Source of the DNA: Pyrinomonadaceae bacterium
Lineage (GTDB): Bacteria; Acidobacteriota; Blastocatellia; Pyrinomonadales; Pyrinomonadaceae
NCBI GenBank assembly: GCA_018060305.1
Contig: JAGOWF010000016.1
Span: 1-16,373, forward strand
Reading direction: 5' to 3'
Length of the DNA: 16,373 nt
The position numbers and the translations under genes were made by a program. Positions 1 through 6,448 of this stretch are shown here, piece after piece. How positions within the stretch are numbered: position 1 is the first letter of the stretch; the number at the start of each line of letters is the position of its first letter. The notes below the pieces were generated by a model. That model was given only the letters and a program-made list of their open reading frames with translations. It searched no databases and was not told the origin of the DNA.

Positions 1-479
1 CTGCCGCAGGCGCCTTCGTAGCGGATGCGGAGCGTGTCGCCCGCCAACTCGACGATCTCGAGCCAGCCGCCGTCGCCCGCCAGATATGGACGAATACGTT
101 CGTCGAGCAGTGCCTCGATCTCGCGGAGTTTCGGATCGTCGCTCGCGGCCGCGGCGATGGCTCCGCCGACAGATGCCGCTGCCCCGCGGCCGTTGCCATT
201 TGAAGGCTTGACGGCCTCAGCCGCACGGATCGGCACGGCGATCTCAGGCAATATCTCGTCCCACTCGGCCTCGTCGGTCTTTTCGACCGTGATCATCTTG
301 TCCATATAAAAGACAGAGACCACCTCGCTGATGTCAAAGAGCGACTTGGCAAGCGTATCCGCCGCACCGTCCTCGGCCGTCTTAAAAGAATGCGACGTGC
401 CCCACGACACGGGCTCTCGCAAAATGAACTTAACCGCATTTGGGTTCGGCGTTTCCTGTATGTCAGCGATCTTTGGCAT
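1..479 (-). CDS. Nfu/NifU-type iron-sulfur cluster carrier protein, C-terminus cut by the window edge
   Basis: This protein should bind a 4Fe-4S or 2Fe-2S cluster and hand it to apo-proteins in the cytoplasm. Reading leftward from ATG at 479, the first residues (MPKIADIQETPNPNAVKFIL) match the Nfu N-terminal domain signature TPNPN..KF. After a Gly/Ala-rich linker (about residues 108-123) comes a NifU C-terminal domain: IEALLDERIRPYLAGDGGWLEI, then LRIRYEGACG at the very edge. The ACG is the start of the CxxC cluster ligand motif; the next two bases fit Ser or Arg, as in CGSCP. About 159 residues are visible, against roughly 185-200 in the family, so only 25-40 are missing. No strong Shine-Dalgarno precedes the ATG; the start rests on the domain alignment and on the promoter-like boxes at 505-534. 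The family is certain; its specific targets are not. Confidence 0.88.
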   Translation of the reverse strand, partial: MPKIADIQETPNPNAVKFILREPVSWGTSHSFKTAEDGAADTLAKSLFDISEVVSVFYMDKMITVEKTDEAEWDEILPEIAVPIRAAEAVKPSNGNGRGAAASVGGAIAAAASDDPKLREIEALLDERIRPYLAGDGGWLEIVELAGDTLRIRYEGACG

Positions 480-504
480 AGCGACAAAAAATGCAATGCG
501 AATC

Positions 505-534
505 ATTACATTTTTTTCAACATTTATCTTACAA
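505..534 (-). promoter_or_regulatory. Candidate sigma70-type promoter of the Nfu gene
   Basis: Read on the minus strand, TTGTAA (529-534) and TGTAAT (505-510) are separated by 18 bp; they match 4/6 and 5/6 of the -35 and -10 consensus. The leader to the ATG at 479 would be about 20 nt. The surrounding 485-535 stretch is markedly AT-richer than the flanking genes. Motif matching only. Confidence 0.4.
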
Positions 535-560
535 AAGTCCGTGGTGAATAACAAGAAGCA

Positions 561-583
561 GCCGCGTCATTGAGAGACGCGGC
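561..583 (-). terminator. Strong hairpin in the gap between the membrane-protein gene and the Nfu gene
   Basis: GCCGCGTC (561-568) and GACGCGGC (576-583) form a perfect 8-bp stem with a 7-nt loop. On the minus strand it lies 75 nt after the stop of the 64-residue membrane protein and is followed by a T-rich but broken tract (TGCTTCTTGTTATT), so it may end that transcript. A second GC hairpin, CGGCCC/GGGCCG, lies at 615-628. No gene is supported in the 480-658 gap; besides these hairpins and the Nfu promoter I see nothing. Confidence 0.35.
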
Positions 584-658
584 CGTCACCATACCGATAA
601 ATAGACGCGCATCACGGCCCGAGGGCCGGACACGCGACGGTGACCGAGGTAAGCGATG

Positions 659-853
659 CTATTCGGTGATGTGAATGTCCTCGGATTTGTTGACGCGGCC
701 CGAGAGGAACATTACGCCGAATACGACCGTCAGCAGGCCGAAGATAACGCCGCCTATGATGTAGATCGTGCTCGCATCCGGCGTCTTCTGAAACTTCCAA
801 AAACAAAAGCCAGCGGCGATCAGGGAAACCACCGCTACCAAGCCGTTTATCAT
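659..853 (-). CDS. Small two-helix integral membrane protein, function unknown
   Basis: The 64-residue protein has two hydrophobic helices: about residues 2-19 (INGLVAVVSLIAAGFCFW) and 30-52 (IYIIGGVIFGLLTVVFGVMF). They are joined by a short polar loop (KFQKTPDAST), and the protein ends in a charged tail (SGRVNKSEDIHITE). It should sit in the inner membrane as a hairpin. The start is well supported: GGAGG lies about 7-9 nt upstream of the ATG at 853, and a promoter-like pair lies further upstream at 964-991. It resembles the many small conserved hypothetical membrane proteins of this type, but I cannot assign a family. It stands alone between the Nfu gene and prmC, all on the same strand, with gaps too large to suggest tight co-translation. 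Confidence 0.8.
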   Translation of the reverse strand: MINGLVAVVSLIAAGFCFWKFQKTPDASTIYIIGGVIFGLLTVVFGVMFLSGRVNKSEDIHITE

Positions 854-963
854 ACTCTAACCTCCAATCACCCGCGGTTCGCCTCGGATGATGTCATGCA
901 AGTTTGGGCCCAGTTTCCGCCCCATTTTTGCCCCGGAAGAACGATATCAAAACTGCTGCTGCA

Positions 964-991
964 AATATACGCCTATAGTAAACCTACTCAA
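964..991 (-). promoter_or_regulatory. Candidate promoter for the 64-residue membrane protein
   Basis: On the minus strand, TTGAGT (986-991) and TATATT (964-969) have 16-bp spacing (4/6 and 5/6 consensus). It lies just downstream of the prmC stop, giving a leader of about 105 nt to the ATG at 853. The rest of the 854-1016 gap shows no gene. Confidence 0.35.
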
Positions 992-1016
992 TGCAAGAAA
1001 GCAAGCGATTCCGGAT

Positions 1017-1859
1017 CTACACAAGCGTTGCTCTTAAGATGCGTGGGATGCCCTGTAGGTCTGGCAGAAATCCGACACCTGCCCATATTTCACGCGAAAG
1101 CAACCCTCGCACTCGATCCGATTGGTCAAAGCCGATCTCCATCAGCAGGTGTCCGCCAGACTTGAGCAGCCTCGGACAGGTGTCGATCACCTTGATAATG
1201 GTGTCGAATCCGTCCTGTCCGCCAGACAATGCGAGATGAGGCTCAAAATCGCGGACCTCGGCCTGTAATCCCGAGATCTGTGTGTCAGGGATATACGGCG
1301 GATTTGATACTACAAGGTCGAATGTGCCCTCGACACCGTCAAACACGTCAGTCTTGCGAAGATCGAGCCGTTCCAAAACATCGTGCCGGCTGGCGTTCTC
1401 TGAAGCGACCTCGAGCGCGGCAGCCGAGATATCGGTAGCGACCGCCGTCGCTTGTGGCACGGTACGCAGGATCGAGACGGCAATACATCCTGAGCCCGTG
1501 CCCGCCTCGCAAATCCGTGGATGTTCGCTCATGGCCAGACGTCTCACCGCTTCCTCAACAAGGATCTCTGTCTCAGGCCGCGGTATCAGAACGTCAGGCG
1601 TTACCAGAAAGTCCAGCCCCCAAAACTCCTGCCGGCCGGTGATGTATTGCAAGGGCTCTCGCGCAGCCCGACGTCCGATTGCTTCGCGAAACGCTTCAGC
1701 TTCAACGGCCGCAAGAGTATATTTCGGATGAGCGAACAGATATGCGTTTTCACGCCCAAGCGTGAACGCCAGAAGCGAGGCCGCCTGGCGCCGTCCGTCG
1801 GCAACGCCTGCGTCGTCTAACACCTTGCCTGCCTCGGCAATCACTTCGCCAATGTCCAT
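1017..1859 (-). CDS. prmC: Peptide chain release factor N(5)-glutamine methyltransferase (PrmC/HemK)
   Basis: PrmC methylates, from S-adenosylmethionine, the glutamine of the GGQ motif in release factors RF1 and RF2, which helps termination of translation. The N-terminal helical domain contains REPLQYITGRQEFWG (about residues 67-81) and the family motif LIPRPETE (91-98). The SAM-binding loop is EAGTGSGCIAV (118-128) and the catalytic NPPYIP is at 186-191, which holds the substrate glutamine. From ATG at 1859 the protein has 280 residues, close to the ~277 of the E. coli enzyme. The frame is open for 30 more codons upstream, but that extension (rich in Arg/Cys, starting at 1949) has no counterpart in the family, so I reject it. 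A purine-rich GGAGAG lies about 13 nt before the chosen ATG, a little far. It is divergent from the polysaccharide operon; 109 bp separate the two starts. Confidence 0.94.
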   Translation of the reverse strand: MDIGEVIAEAGKVLDDAGVADGRRQAASLLAFTLGRENAYLFAHPKYTLAAVEAEAFREAIGRRAAREPLQYITGRQEFWGLDFLVTPDVLIPRPETEILVEEAVRRLAMSEHPRICEAGTGSGCIAVSILRTVPQATAVATDISAAALEVASENASRHDVLERLDLRKTDVFDGVEGTFDLVVSNPPYIPDTQISGLQAEVRDFEPHLALSGGQDGFDTIIKVIDTCPRLLKSGGHLLMEIGFDQSDRVRGLLSREIWAGVGFLPDLQGIPRILRATLV

Positions 1860-1929
1860 CCCGAATCTCGTCTCTCCGCAATAGGATAAGCGCATTTTGC
1901 CGTCCCCGCAGACAAGGCGGCCTATTTTT

Positions 1930-1942
1930 TGCGATAATCGCA
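1930..1942. promoter_or_regulatory. Perfect 13-bp palindrome in the prmC/polysaccharide-operon divergent gap
   Basis: TGCGATAATCGCA is symmetric about one central base. It lies 26 bp before the ATG at 1969 and overlaps a possible, weak plus-strand promoter (TTGCGA around 1929-1934). It could be an operator or simply a short hairpin; the position in a divergent promoter region is the only support. Confidence 0.25.
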
Positions 1943-1968
1943 GGGTCATTATCTAACGGTGTCGATAT

Positions 1969-3771
1969 ATGAACGGGCTTGCGACAAACCCGATATTTGC
2001 CGGTGGAGTTGCCGCGCTGGTCGCCGCGGCGCTGACATTGGGCGTGCGTTCATTTGCTCGCCGATACGGTTACGTGGCAAAGCCAAAAAGCGACCGCTGG
2101 CACAAGCGGCCGACGGCGATGCTCGGCGGCGTCGGAATATTTATCGCGACAACGACCGTCTATCTGGCGTTGGTTACGCCGACGCGCGAATCGCTGGCGG
2201 TCGTGGGCGGGAGCGCCTTTCTCTTCCTCGTCGGCCTGCTCGACGACCTCATCAATATCCGGCCCTACCAGAAACTCATCGGCCAGCTCATAGGTGCAGG
2301 TGCCCTCATCCTGACGGGCCTCAAACTGCCGCTCACCGGCTACGAGATCGTCGATATCTGGCTGACGGTCTTCTGGGTCGTGGGTATCACAAACGCGATC
2401 AACCTGCTCGACAACATGGATGGCCTTGCGACGGGAATCGCTGCTATTGCAGCGTTTTCGCTCGCTCTCAACTTTGCGGCAAACGGCCTCACCGGCGAAT
2501 TGCTGCTTGTGAGCGCGCTGATCGGGGCGCTGCTTGGCTTTCTGGTCTTTAATTTCAATCCGGCGTCCGTTTTTATGGGCGATTGTGGGTCGATGTTCAT
2601 CGGGTTTCTTCTGTCGGGGTCGGTGCTGCTCAATCAGGTCGGTGGCCGCTCGCGTGGCATCGTTGCCGTGCTCGCCGTGCCCGTCCTTGTGCTATTTGTA
2701 CCGATATTCGATACGACATTTGTGACGGTTCTCAGGAAACTCTGGGGCCTCAAGGCTTCGCAAGGCGGGCGCGACCACACGTCGCATCGGCTTGTTGCCC
2801 TTGGCCTGAGCGAACGAAACGCGGTGCTTATGCTTTACGCGTTCGCGATTGCATCCGGCACTCTTGCGGTGTTTGTGGGTCAGATCGAGGCGGTCAAGAG
2901 CTTTGCGCTGATAGGCTTTTTCATCGTGATGCTCGTGATTCTGGGGGTTTATCTCTCAAGGGTAAAGGTTTACGAGGGCGATGATGAACAGCGCGCGGCA
3001 GCGGACAATGCGGTTTTTTCGTTTCTAATTAATGTCTCGCATAAACGCCGGATCTTCGAGGTATTTCTCGACGCCTTCCTGATAACGCTCGCGTATTACA
3101 CGTCCTTCGCGATGCTGCGGATGTTTGAGTACTCGACAAATTGGTCGCTCTTTCTAAAGACGCTTCCGCTGCTGATCCTCGTCAAGCTCGCGGCACTGTT
3201 GATCGTCGGCGTCTATCGCGGCCTATGGCGATATACAAGCATCGGCGACCTTATCACGATAACCAAAGGCGTCCTTTTAGGTTCGATTCTCAGCATTTTT
3301 GCGGTGCTTCTGGTATATCGATTTGACGGATTTTCGCGGACCGTCTTCTTCCTGGACGGCGTCCTTTTGATGCTGGCGGTCGTCGGGAGCCGGCTCGCGT
3401 TTCGCGTAATTCGGCAGATGCTGCCTGCACCGCTGACAGACGGCGGGCGAAAGGTGCTGATCTACGGCGCGGGCGACGGCGGCGAAATGCTGCTGCGCGA
3501 ACTCAATAATAATCCTGAATGGAACCTTCTTGCGGTCGGCTTCATCGACGATGACCTGCAAAAGATAGATAAGATGCTGCACGGCCTGCGAGTCTATGAC
3601 GGCAACGGGCCCATTGCCGAGCTGTGCAGCGAAAAGGACATTGAAGAGATACTCGTCTCTATCCGCAACATGCCGCCCGAGCGGATAAAGCGGCTACGCG
3701 AAGAGGTTCGCGGGACGGGTGTATCACTTCGCCGGGCCGCGATACGGATCGAATCGCTCGAAATGCTCTAA
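1969..3771 (+). CDS. WecA/MraY-family polyprenyl-phosphate sugar-1-phosphate transferase fused to a FlaA1/CapD-type N-terminal half
   Basis: Residues 1-335 form a polytopic transferase that should move a sugar-1-phosphate from a UDP-sugar to undecaprenyl phosphate, priming polysaccharide synthesis at the inner membrane. Visible motifs are DRWHKRPTAMLGGVGIF (42-58), LLDD (90-93), NLLDNMDGL (145-153), VFMGDCGS (201-208) and GGRDHTSHRL (266-275). After an acidic linker, residues 357-600 begin SHKRRIFEVFLDAFL and add about four membrane helices, then a Rossmann-like domain starting VLIYGAGDGGE (496-506). This is the membrane plus CoA_binding_3 part of FlaA1/CapD/PglF-type dehydratases. It stops at ESLEML (595-600), where the catalytic short-chain dehydrogenase domain would normally follow, so dehydratase activity is not expected. 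Length is 600 against ~350 for WecA. No clear Shine-Dalgarno precedes the ATG. It is the first gene of the operon; the next starts 6 bp after its stop. Confidence 0.88.
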   Translation: MNGLATNPIFAGGVAALVAAALTLGVRSFARRYGYVAKPKSDRWHKRPTAMLGGVGIFIATTTVYLALVTPTRESLAVVGGSAFLFLVGLLDDLINIRPYQKLIGQLIGAGALILTGLKLPLTGYEIVDIWLTVFWVVGITNAINLLDNMDGLATGIAAIAAFSLALNFAANGLTGELLLVSALIGALLGFLVFNFNPASVFMGDCGSMFIGFLLSGSVLLNQVGGRSRGIVAVLAVPVLVLFVPIFDTTFVTVLRKLWGLKASQGGRDHTSHRLVALGLSERNAVLMLYAFAIASGTLAVFVGQIEAVKSFALIGFFIVMLVILGVYLSRVKVYEGDDEQRAAADNAVFSFLINVSHKRRIFEVFLDAFLITLAYYTSFAMLRMFEYSTNWSLFLKTLPLLILVKLAALLIVGVYRGLWRYTSIGDLITITKGVLLGSILSIFAVLLVYRFDGFSRTVFFLDGVLLMLAVVGSRLAFRVIRQMLPAPLTDGGRKVLIYGAGDGGEMLLRELNNNPEWNLLAVGFIDDDLQKIDKMLHGLRVYDGNGPIAELCSEKDIEEILVSIRNMPPERIKRLREEVRGTGVSLRRAAIRIESLEML

Positions 3772-3777
3772 ACCGAA

Positions 3778-5064
3778 TTGTCACTCTTGATCGTAAAACT
3801 TGGTGCCCGAGGTGGACGGATCGCGGTGATCGTGGTCGGTTTACTTCTTATTGCAGGCGCATGGCTCTCGCTGAAGTGGAATTTTGCGAATATGCTCGCC
3901 TCGCGGCTTGAGGCTGACAAGCCCGAAGCGCGCATTGTTGCCGACTGGCTTTCGACGACATCGCCGTCCGACCCGCGCACGCATTCTGCTGCGGGAGCCG
4001 CTTTTGAACGCTCGTTCGACATCGGCGACGTTGACCGCGCTCTTAATGAATACGAGACTACCGCATCGCTATCGCCAAATGACTATTTTGCATGGCTCAA
4101 CGTCGGCCGCCTGCGCGGATTAAGCGGCGATCGAGACGGAATGATCTCGGCCCTCGATCGTGCGCTTCAATTGGCGCCATATTACGCCGCGGTGCAATGG
4201 GCATATGGAAATGCGCTGATACGTCAAGGCCGACTCGATGACGGATTTGCTTACTTGGCCAAAGCAGCCGAGGGAAACCCCGAATATGCACGGCCCGCTG
4301 CGCTGACAGCATTGCAGATGCTCGACGGTGATATCGGGGCGGCCCGACGGGCACTCGGCAGCAGCGAAGCCACGACAGCGGCACTGGTCGATGCACTTTC
4401 GTTGCTGAAGCGATTCGACGAAGCGGTCGATCTATGGTCTGCGATTCCCGCCGAAAGGCGTTCGACAACATTTGCAAAACTTGGTTCGGCTGTTCGCGAG
4501 CAGTTGACCGCTGCCAAGCGGTTCCGCCTTGCGGCGCGTGTTGCCGCCGACCTCTGGCCCGTAGAAGACGGGCCGACGGCCGGCCATATCACAAATGCCG
4601 GCTTCGAATCAGACGTCAGGCTTCGGGGTGCGGGCGTTTTTGAATGGCAGATCGCCGATGGCACACAGCCGATGATCGGCATCGCCGAAGGACAGGCGCT
4701 CGAGGGACAAAAGAATCTGTTCCTGTTGTTCAATTCGTTTGAGAGTTCAGCATTTCGCTCCGTTGCTCAGACCGTTGCGGTCGAACCGGGACGCGAATAC
4801 AAATTGACTCTTCATTACCGTTCTGACGTCAAGTCGGCGGCCAGCCTGAAGTTTGAGGCCGCGAATGCGTGTGAACTAACGGTGATCGGATCGAGCGAGC
4901 CGATGGCGCCGTCCGCTGATTGGGCGACCCTGGGGATGCGCATCACTGTCCCGGCGAATTGCGACGGTATCGTGATCAGGCTCAACCGCGAGGGCTGCAG
5001 CGGGCCGACGTGTCTGACAACCGGGAAGCTCTCCCTGGACAGTTTCTCGCTCACACAGTTTTAG
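3778..5064 (+). CDS. Membrane-anchored TPR protein with C-terminal carbohydrate-binding-like beta domain
   Basis: A single N-terminal membrane helix (about residues 14-30, RIAVIVVGLLLIAGAWL) anchors the protein. It is followed by TPR-like helical pairs (about 72-225; clearest in ALNEYETTASLSPNDYFAW and ALDRALQLAPYYAAVQWAYG). The C-terminal 160 residues begin ITNAGFESDV (271-280), the usual opening of CBM_4_9/galactose-binding-like beta-sandwiches, and end in alternating strands with a possible disulfide (GCSGPTC). Its place between a sugar-phosphate transferase and an O-antigen ligase suggests a periplasmic scaffold or chain-binding role in polysaccharide export or ligation; this is inference. 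The start is a TTG, chosen because a later ATG would delete the membrane helix; GTG codons near 3826 are alternatives. Gaps of 6 and 4 bp to its neighbours indicate one operon. Confidence 0.75.
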   Translation: MSLLIVKLGARGGRIAVIVVGLLLIAGAWLSLKWNFANMLASRLEADKPEARIVADWLSTTSPSDPRTHSAAGAAFERSFDIGDVDRALNEYETTASLSPNDYFAWLNVGRLRGLSGDRDGMISALDRALQLAPYYAAVQWAYGNALIRQGRLDDGFAYLAKAAEGNPEYARPAALTALQMLDGDIGAARRALGSSEATTAALVDALSLLKRFDEAVDLWSAIPAERRSTTFAKLGSAVREQLTAAKRFRLAARVAADLWPVEDGPTAGHITNAGFESDVRLRGAGVFEWQIADGTQPMIGIAEGQALEGQKNLFLLFNSFESSAFRSVAQTVAVEPGREYKLTLHYRSDVKSAASLKFEAANACELTVIGSSEPMAPSADWATLGMRITVPANCDGIVIRLNREGCSGPTCLTTGKLSLDSFSLTQF

Positions 5065-5068
5065 GCGG

Positions 5069-6448
5069 ATGGACGATAGAGGCAAACAAGACAAATTTAT
5101 CTCGACCGAGGCGGTTGTCATCGGTGAGAATGCCTCGCGGCTCAGCAAGATCGCATTTTGCCTGATCTGTGTTGTTCCGGTAATGGCGGCTGTGCTGTTC
5201 GGCGGTGTCGATAATGCTACTTGGCTGCTCGTCTCACTGATGGTCGGTGCTCTCACCCTTACGTGGCTTGGTGAATCATGGCGAAGCGGCGGCTTTATCG
5301 TCAACACAAGCCCGCTTCAGCTTCCGCTCGTCGGCCTCGCGATCATCGGCATCATTCAGATAGTGCAATTCGGCAGTGTTGGTCTGGACGGCGTCCGCGT
5401 TGTCCGCTCGCTGTCGATGGATGCCTTTGCGACAAAGATGTTCCTGACCAGGCTGGTAGTTTATCTCGTCTTCTTTGCCGCATGTCTGGTATTTATCAAT
5501 ACCGAGGCGCGGATAAGAACGCTTGTTATTCTCGTTATCATATTCGGCGCTACCCTCGCTTTCTTTGGCATCATCCAGAGGCTTTCCGATCCCGATGCGA
5601 TTTACGGAATGCGGGCCACACCGCAGGCGATACCCTTTGGCCCATTCGTCAACCAGCACCATTTCGCGGCTTTTATGGAGATGACCGGCGGCGTCACGCT
5701 CGGAATGTTGTTTGGGCAGCGGACCGCGCGCAACCGAAAAGCGCTGCTCGCATTTGCACTGGTCCTGATGGGCATCGCCATTATCCTGACAGGATCTCGA
5801 GGCGGACTGCTCGGGTTGGTCTCGGTAGCGTCGTTCGCACTCATATCGAGTTACACAGGAGGCAAGAATGAGGCTCGCGAGCTTTCTCGGGGCCCTCGAG
5901 TCGCCCTGGCCCTTTCAGCTATCGCCCTCGTGCTGCTGACGCTGGGCGTCGTCGTATATATCGGTGGAGGCGATTCACTGCTCAGGGGCGTCGGGGCAGG
6001 CCAACTCGGTGGCGATTTCTCCAGCGGCCGGCTCCATTTCTGGTCGATCGCCCTTAAGATATTTTTTGCACACCCGCTGATCGGCGCCGGGCTCGACGCA
6101 TTTGGAGTAGCCTTTACGCGATACGACACATGGAACGGAATGTTTCGAGTTGACCAGGCCCACAACGACTATCTACAGATACTCTCGGAAGCTGGTGCTG
6201 TAGGCATTGCCTGCCTTGGGGCGTTCGTTTATCTGCTGATCTGGAAAGGCCGATCTGTAATAAGGGAATCGACCGGCTTTCGTCGCGAGGCTGCGATCGG
6301 CTCGCTCGCTGGATGCTTCGGTATCCTGATTCACAGCTTCTTTGACTTTCCGCTTCGGACGCCATCCAACGCGTTCTTCTTCCTGGCTCTCTGCACGGTC
6401 GCGACAGTCCATGTCACTGCGGAGCATCATCGGCGGCGGCGTGCTTAA
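5069..6448 (+). CDS. O-antigen ligase / Wzy-type polymerase family membrane protein
   Basis: This is a polytopic inner-membrane protein with roughly eleven hydrophobic segments and a long periplasmic loop. Family features of the Wzy_C domain are FVNQHHFAAFMEM (about 193-205), ILTGSRGGLLGLV (239-251), then in the loop SGRLHFWSIALKIFFAHPLIGAGL with Arg321, and DQAHNDYLQILSEAG (362-376) with His365. These Arg and His residues are the usual catalytic candidates for transferring an undecaprenyl-linked glycan to lipid A core, another chain or a protein. Ligase (WaaL), polymerase (Wzy) and protein glycosyltransferase (PglL) cannot be separated from sequence alone. Length 459 is typical. The ATG follows the preceding stop by 4 bp; AGGCGG lies directly against it, too close for an ideal ribosome binding site. 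The last three bases overlap the stop codon of the convergent gene. Confidence 0.88.
   Translation: MDDRGKQDKFISTEAVVIGENASRLSKIAFCLICVVPVMAAVLFGGVDNATWLLVSLMVGALTLTWLGESWRSGGFIVNTSPLQLPLVGLAIIGIIQIVQFGSVGLDGVRVVRSLSMDAFATKMFLTRLVVYLVFFAACLVFINTEARIRTLVILVIIFGATLAFFGIIQRLSDPDAIYGMRATPQAIPFGPFVNQHHFAAFMEMTGGVTLGMLFGQRTARNRKALLAFALVLMGIAIILTGSRGGLLGLVSVASFALISSYTGGKNEARELSRGPRVALALSAIALVLLTLGVVVYIGGGDSLLRGVGAGQLGGDFSSGRLHFWSIALKIFFAHPLIGAGLDAFGVAFTRYDTWNGMFRVDQAHNDYLQILSEAGAVGIACLGAFVYLLIWKGRSVIRESTGFRREAAIGSLAGCFGILIHSFFDFPLRTPSNAFFFLALCTVATVHVTAEHHRRRRA

Noticed and set aside
656..1165. A 169-codon plus-strand frame
   Set aside because: It runs antisense through the small membrane-protein gene, a gap and the end of prmC; its product has no coherent pattern.
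1860..1949. A 30-residue N-terminal extension of PrmC
   Set aside because: The extension does not resemble PrmC proteins, whose length matches the start at 1859, and it would occupy the divergent promoter region.
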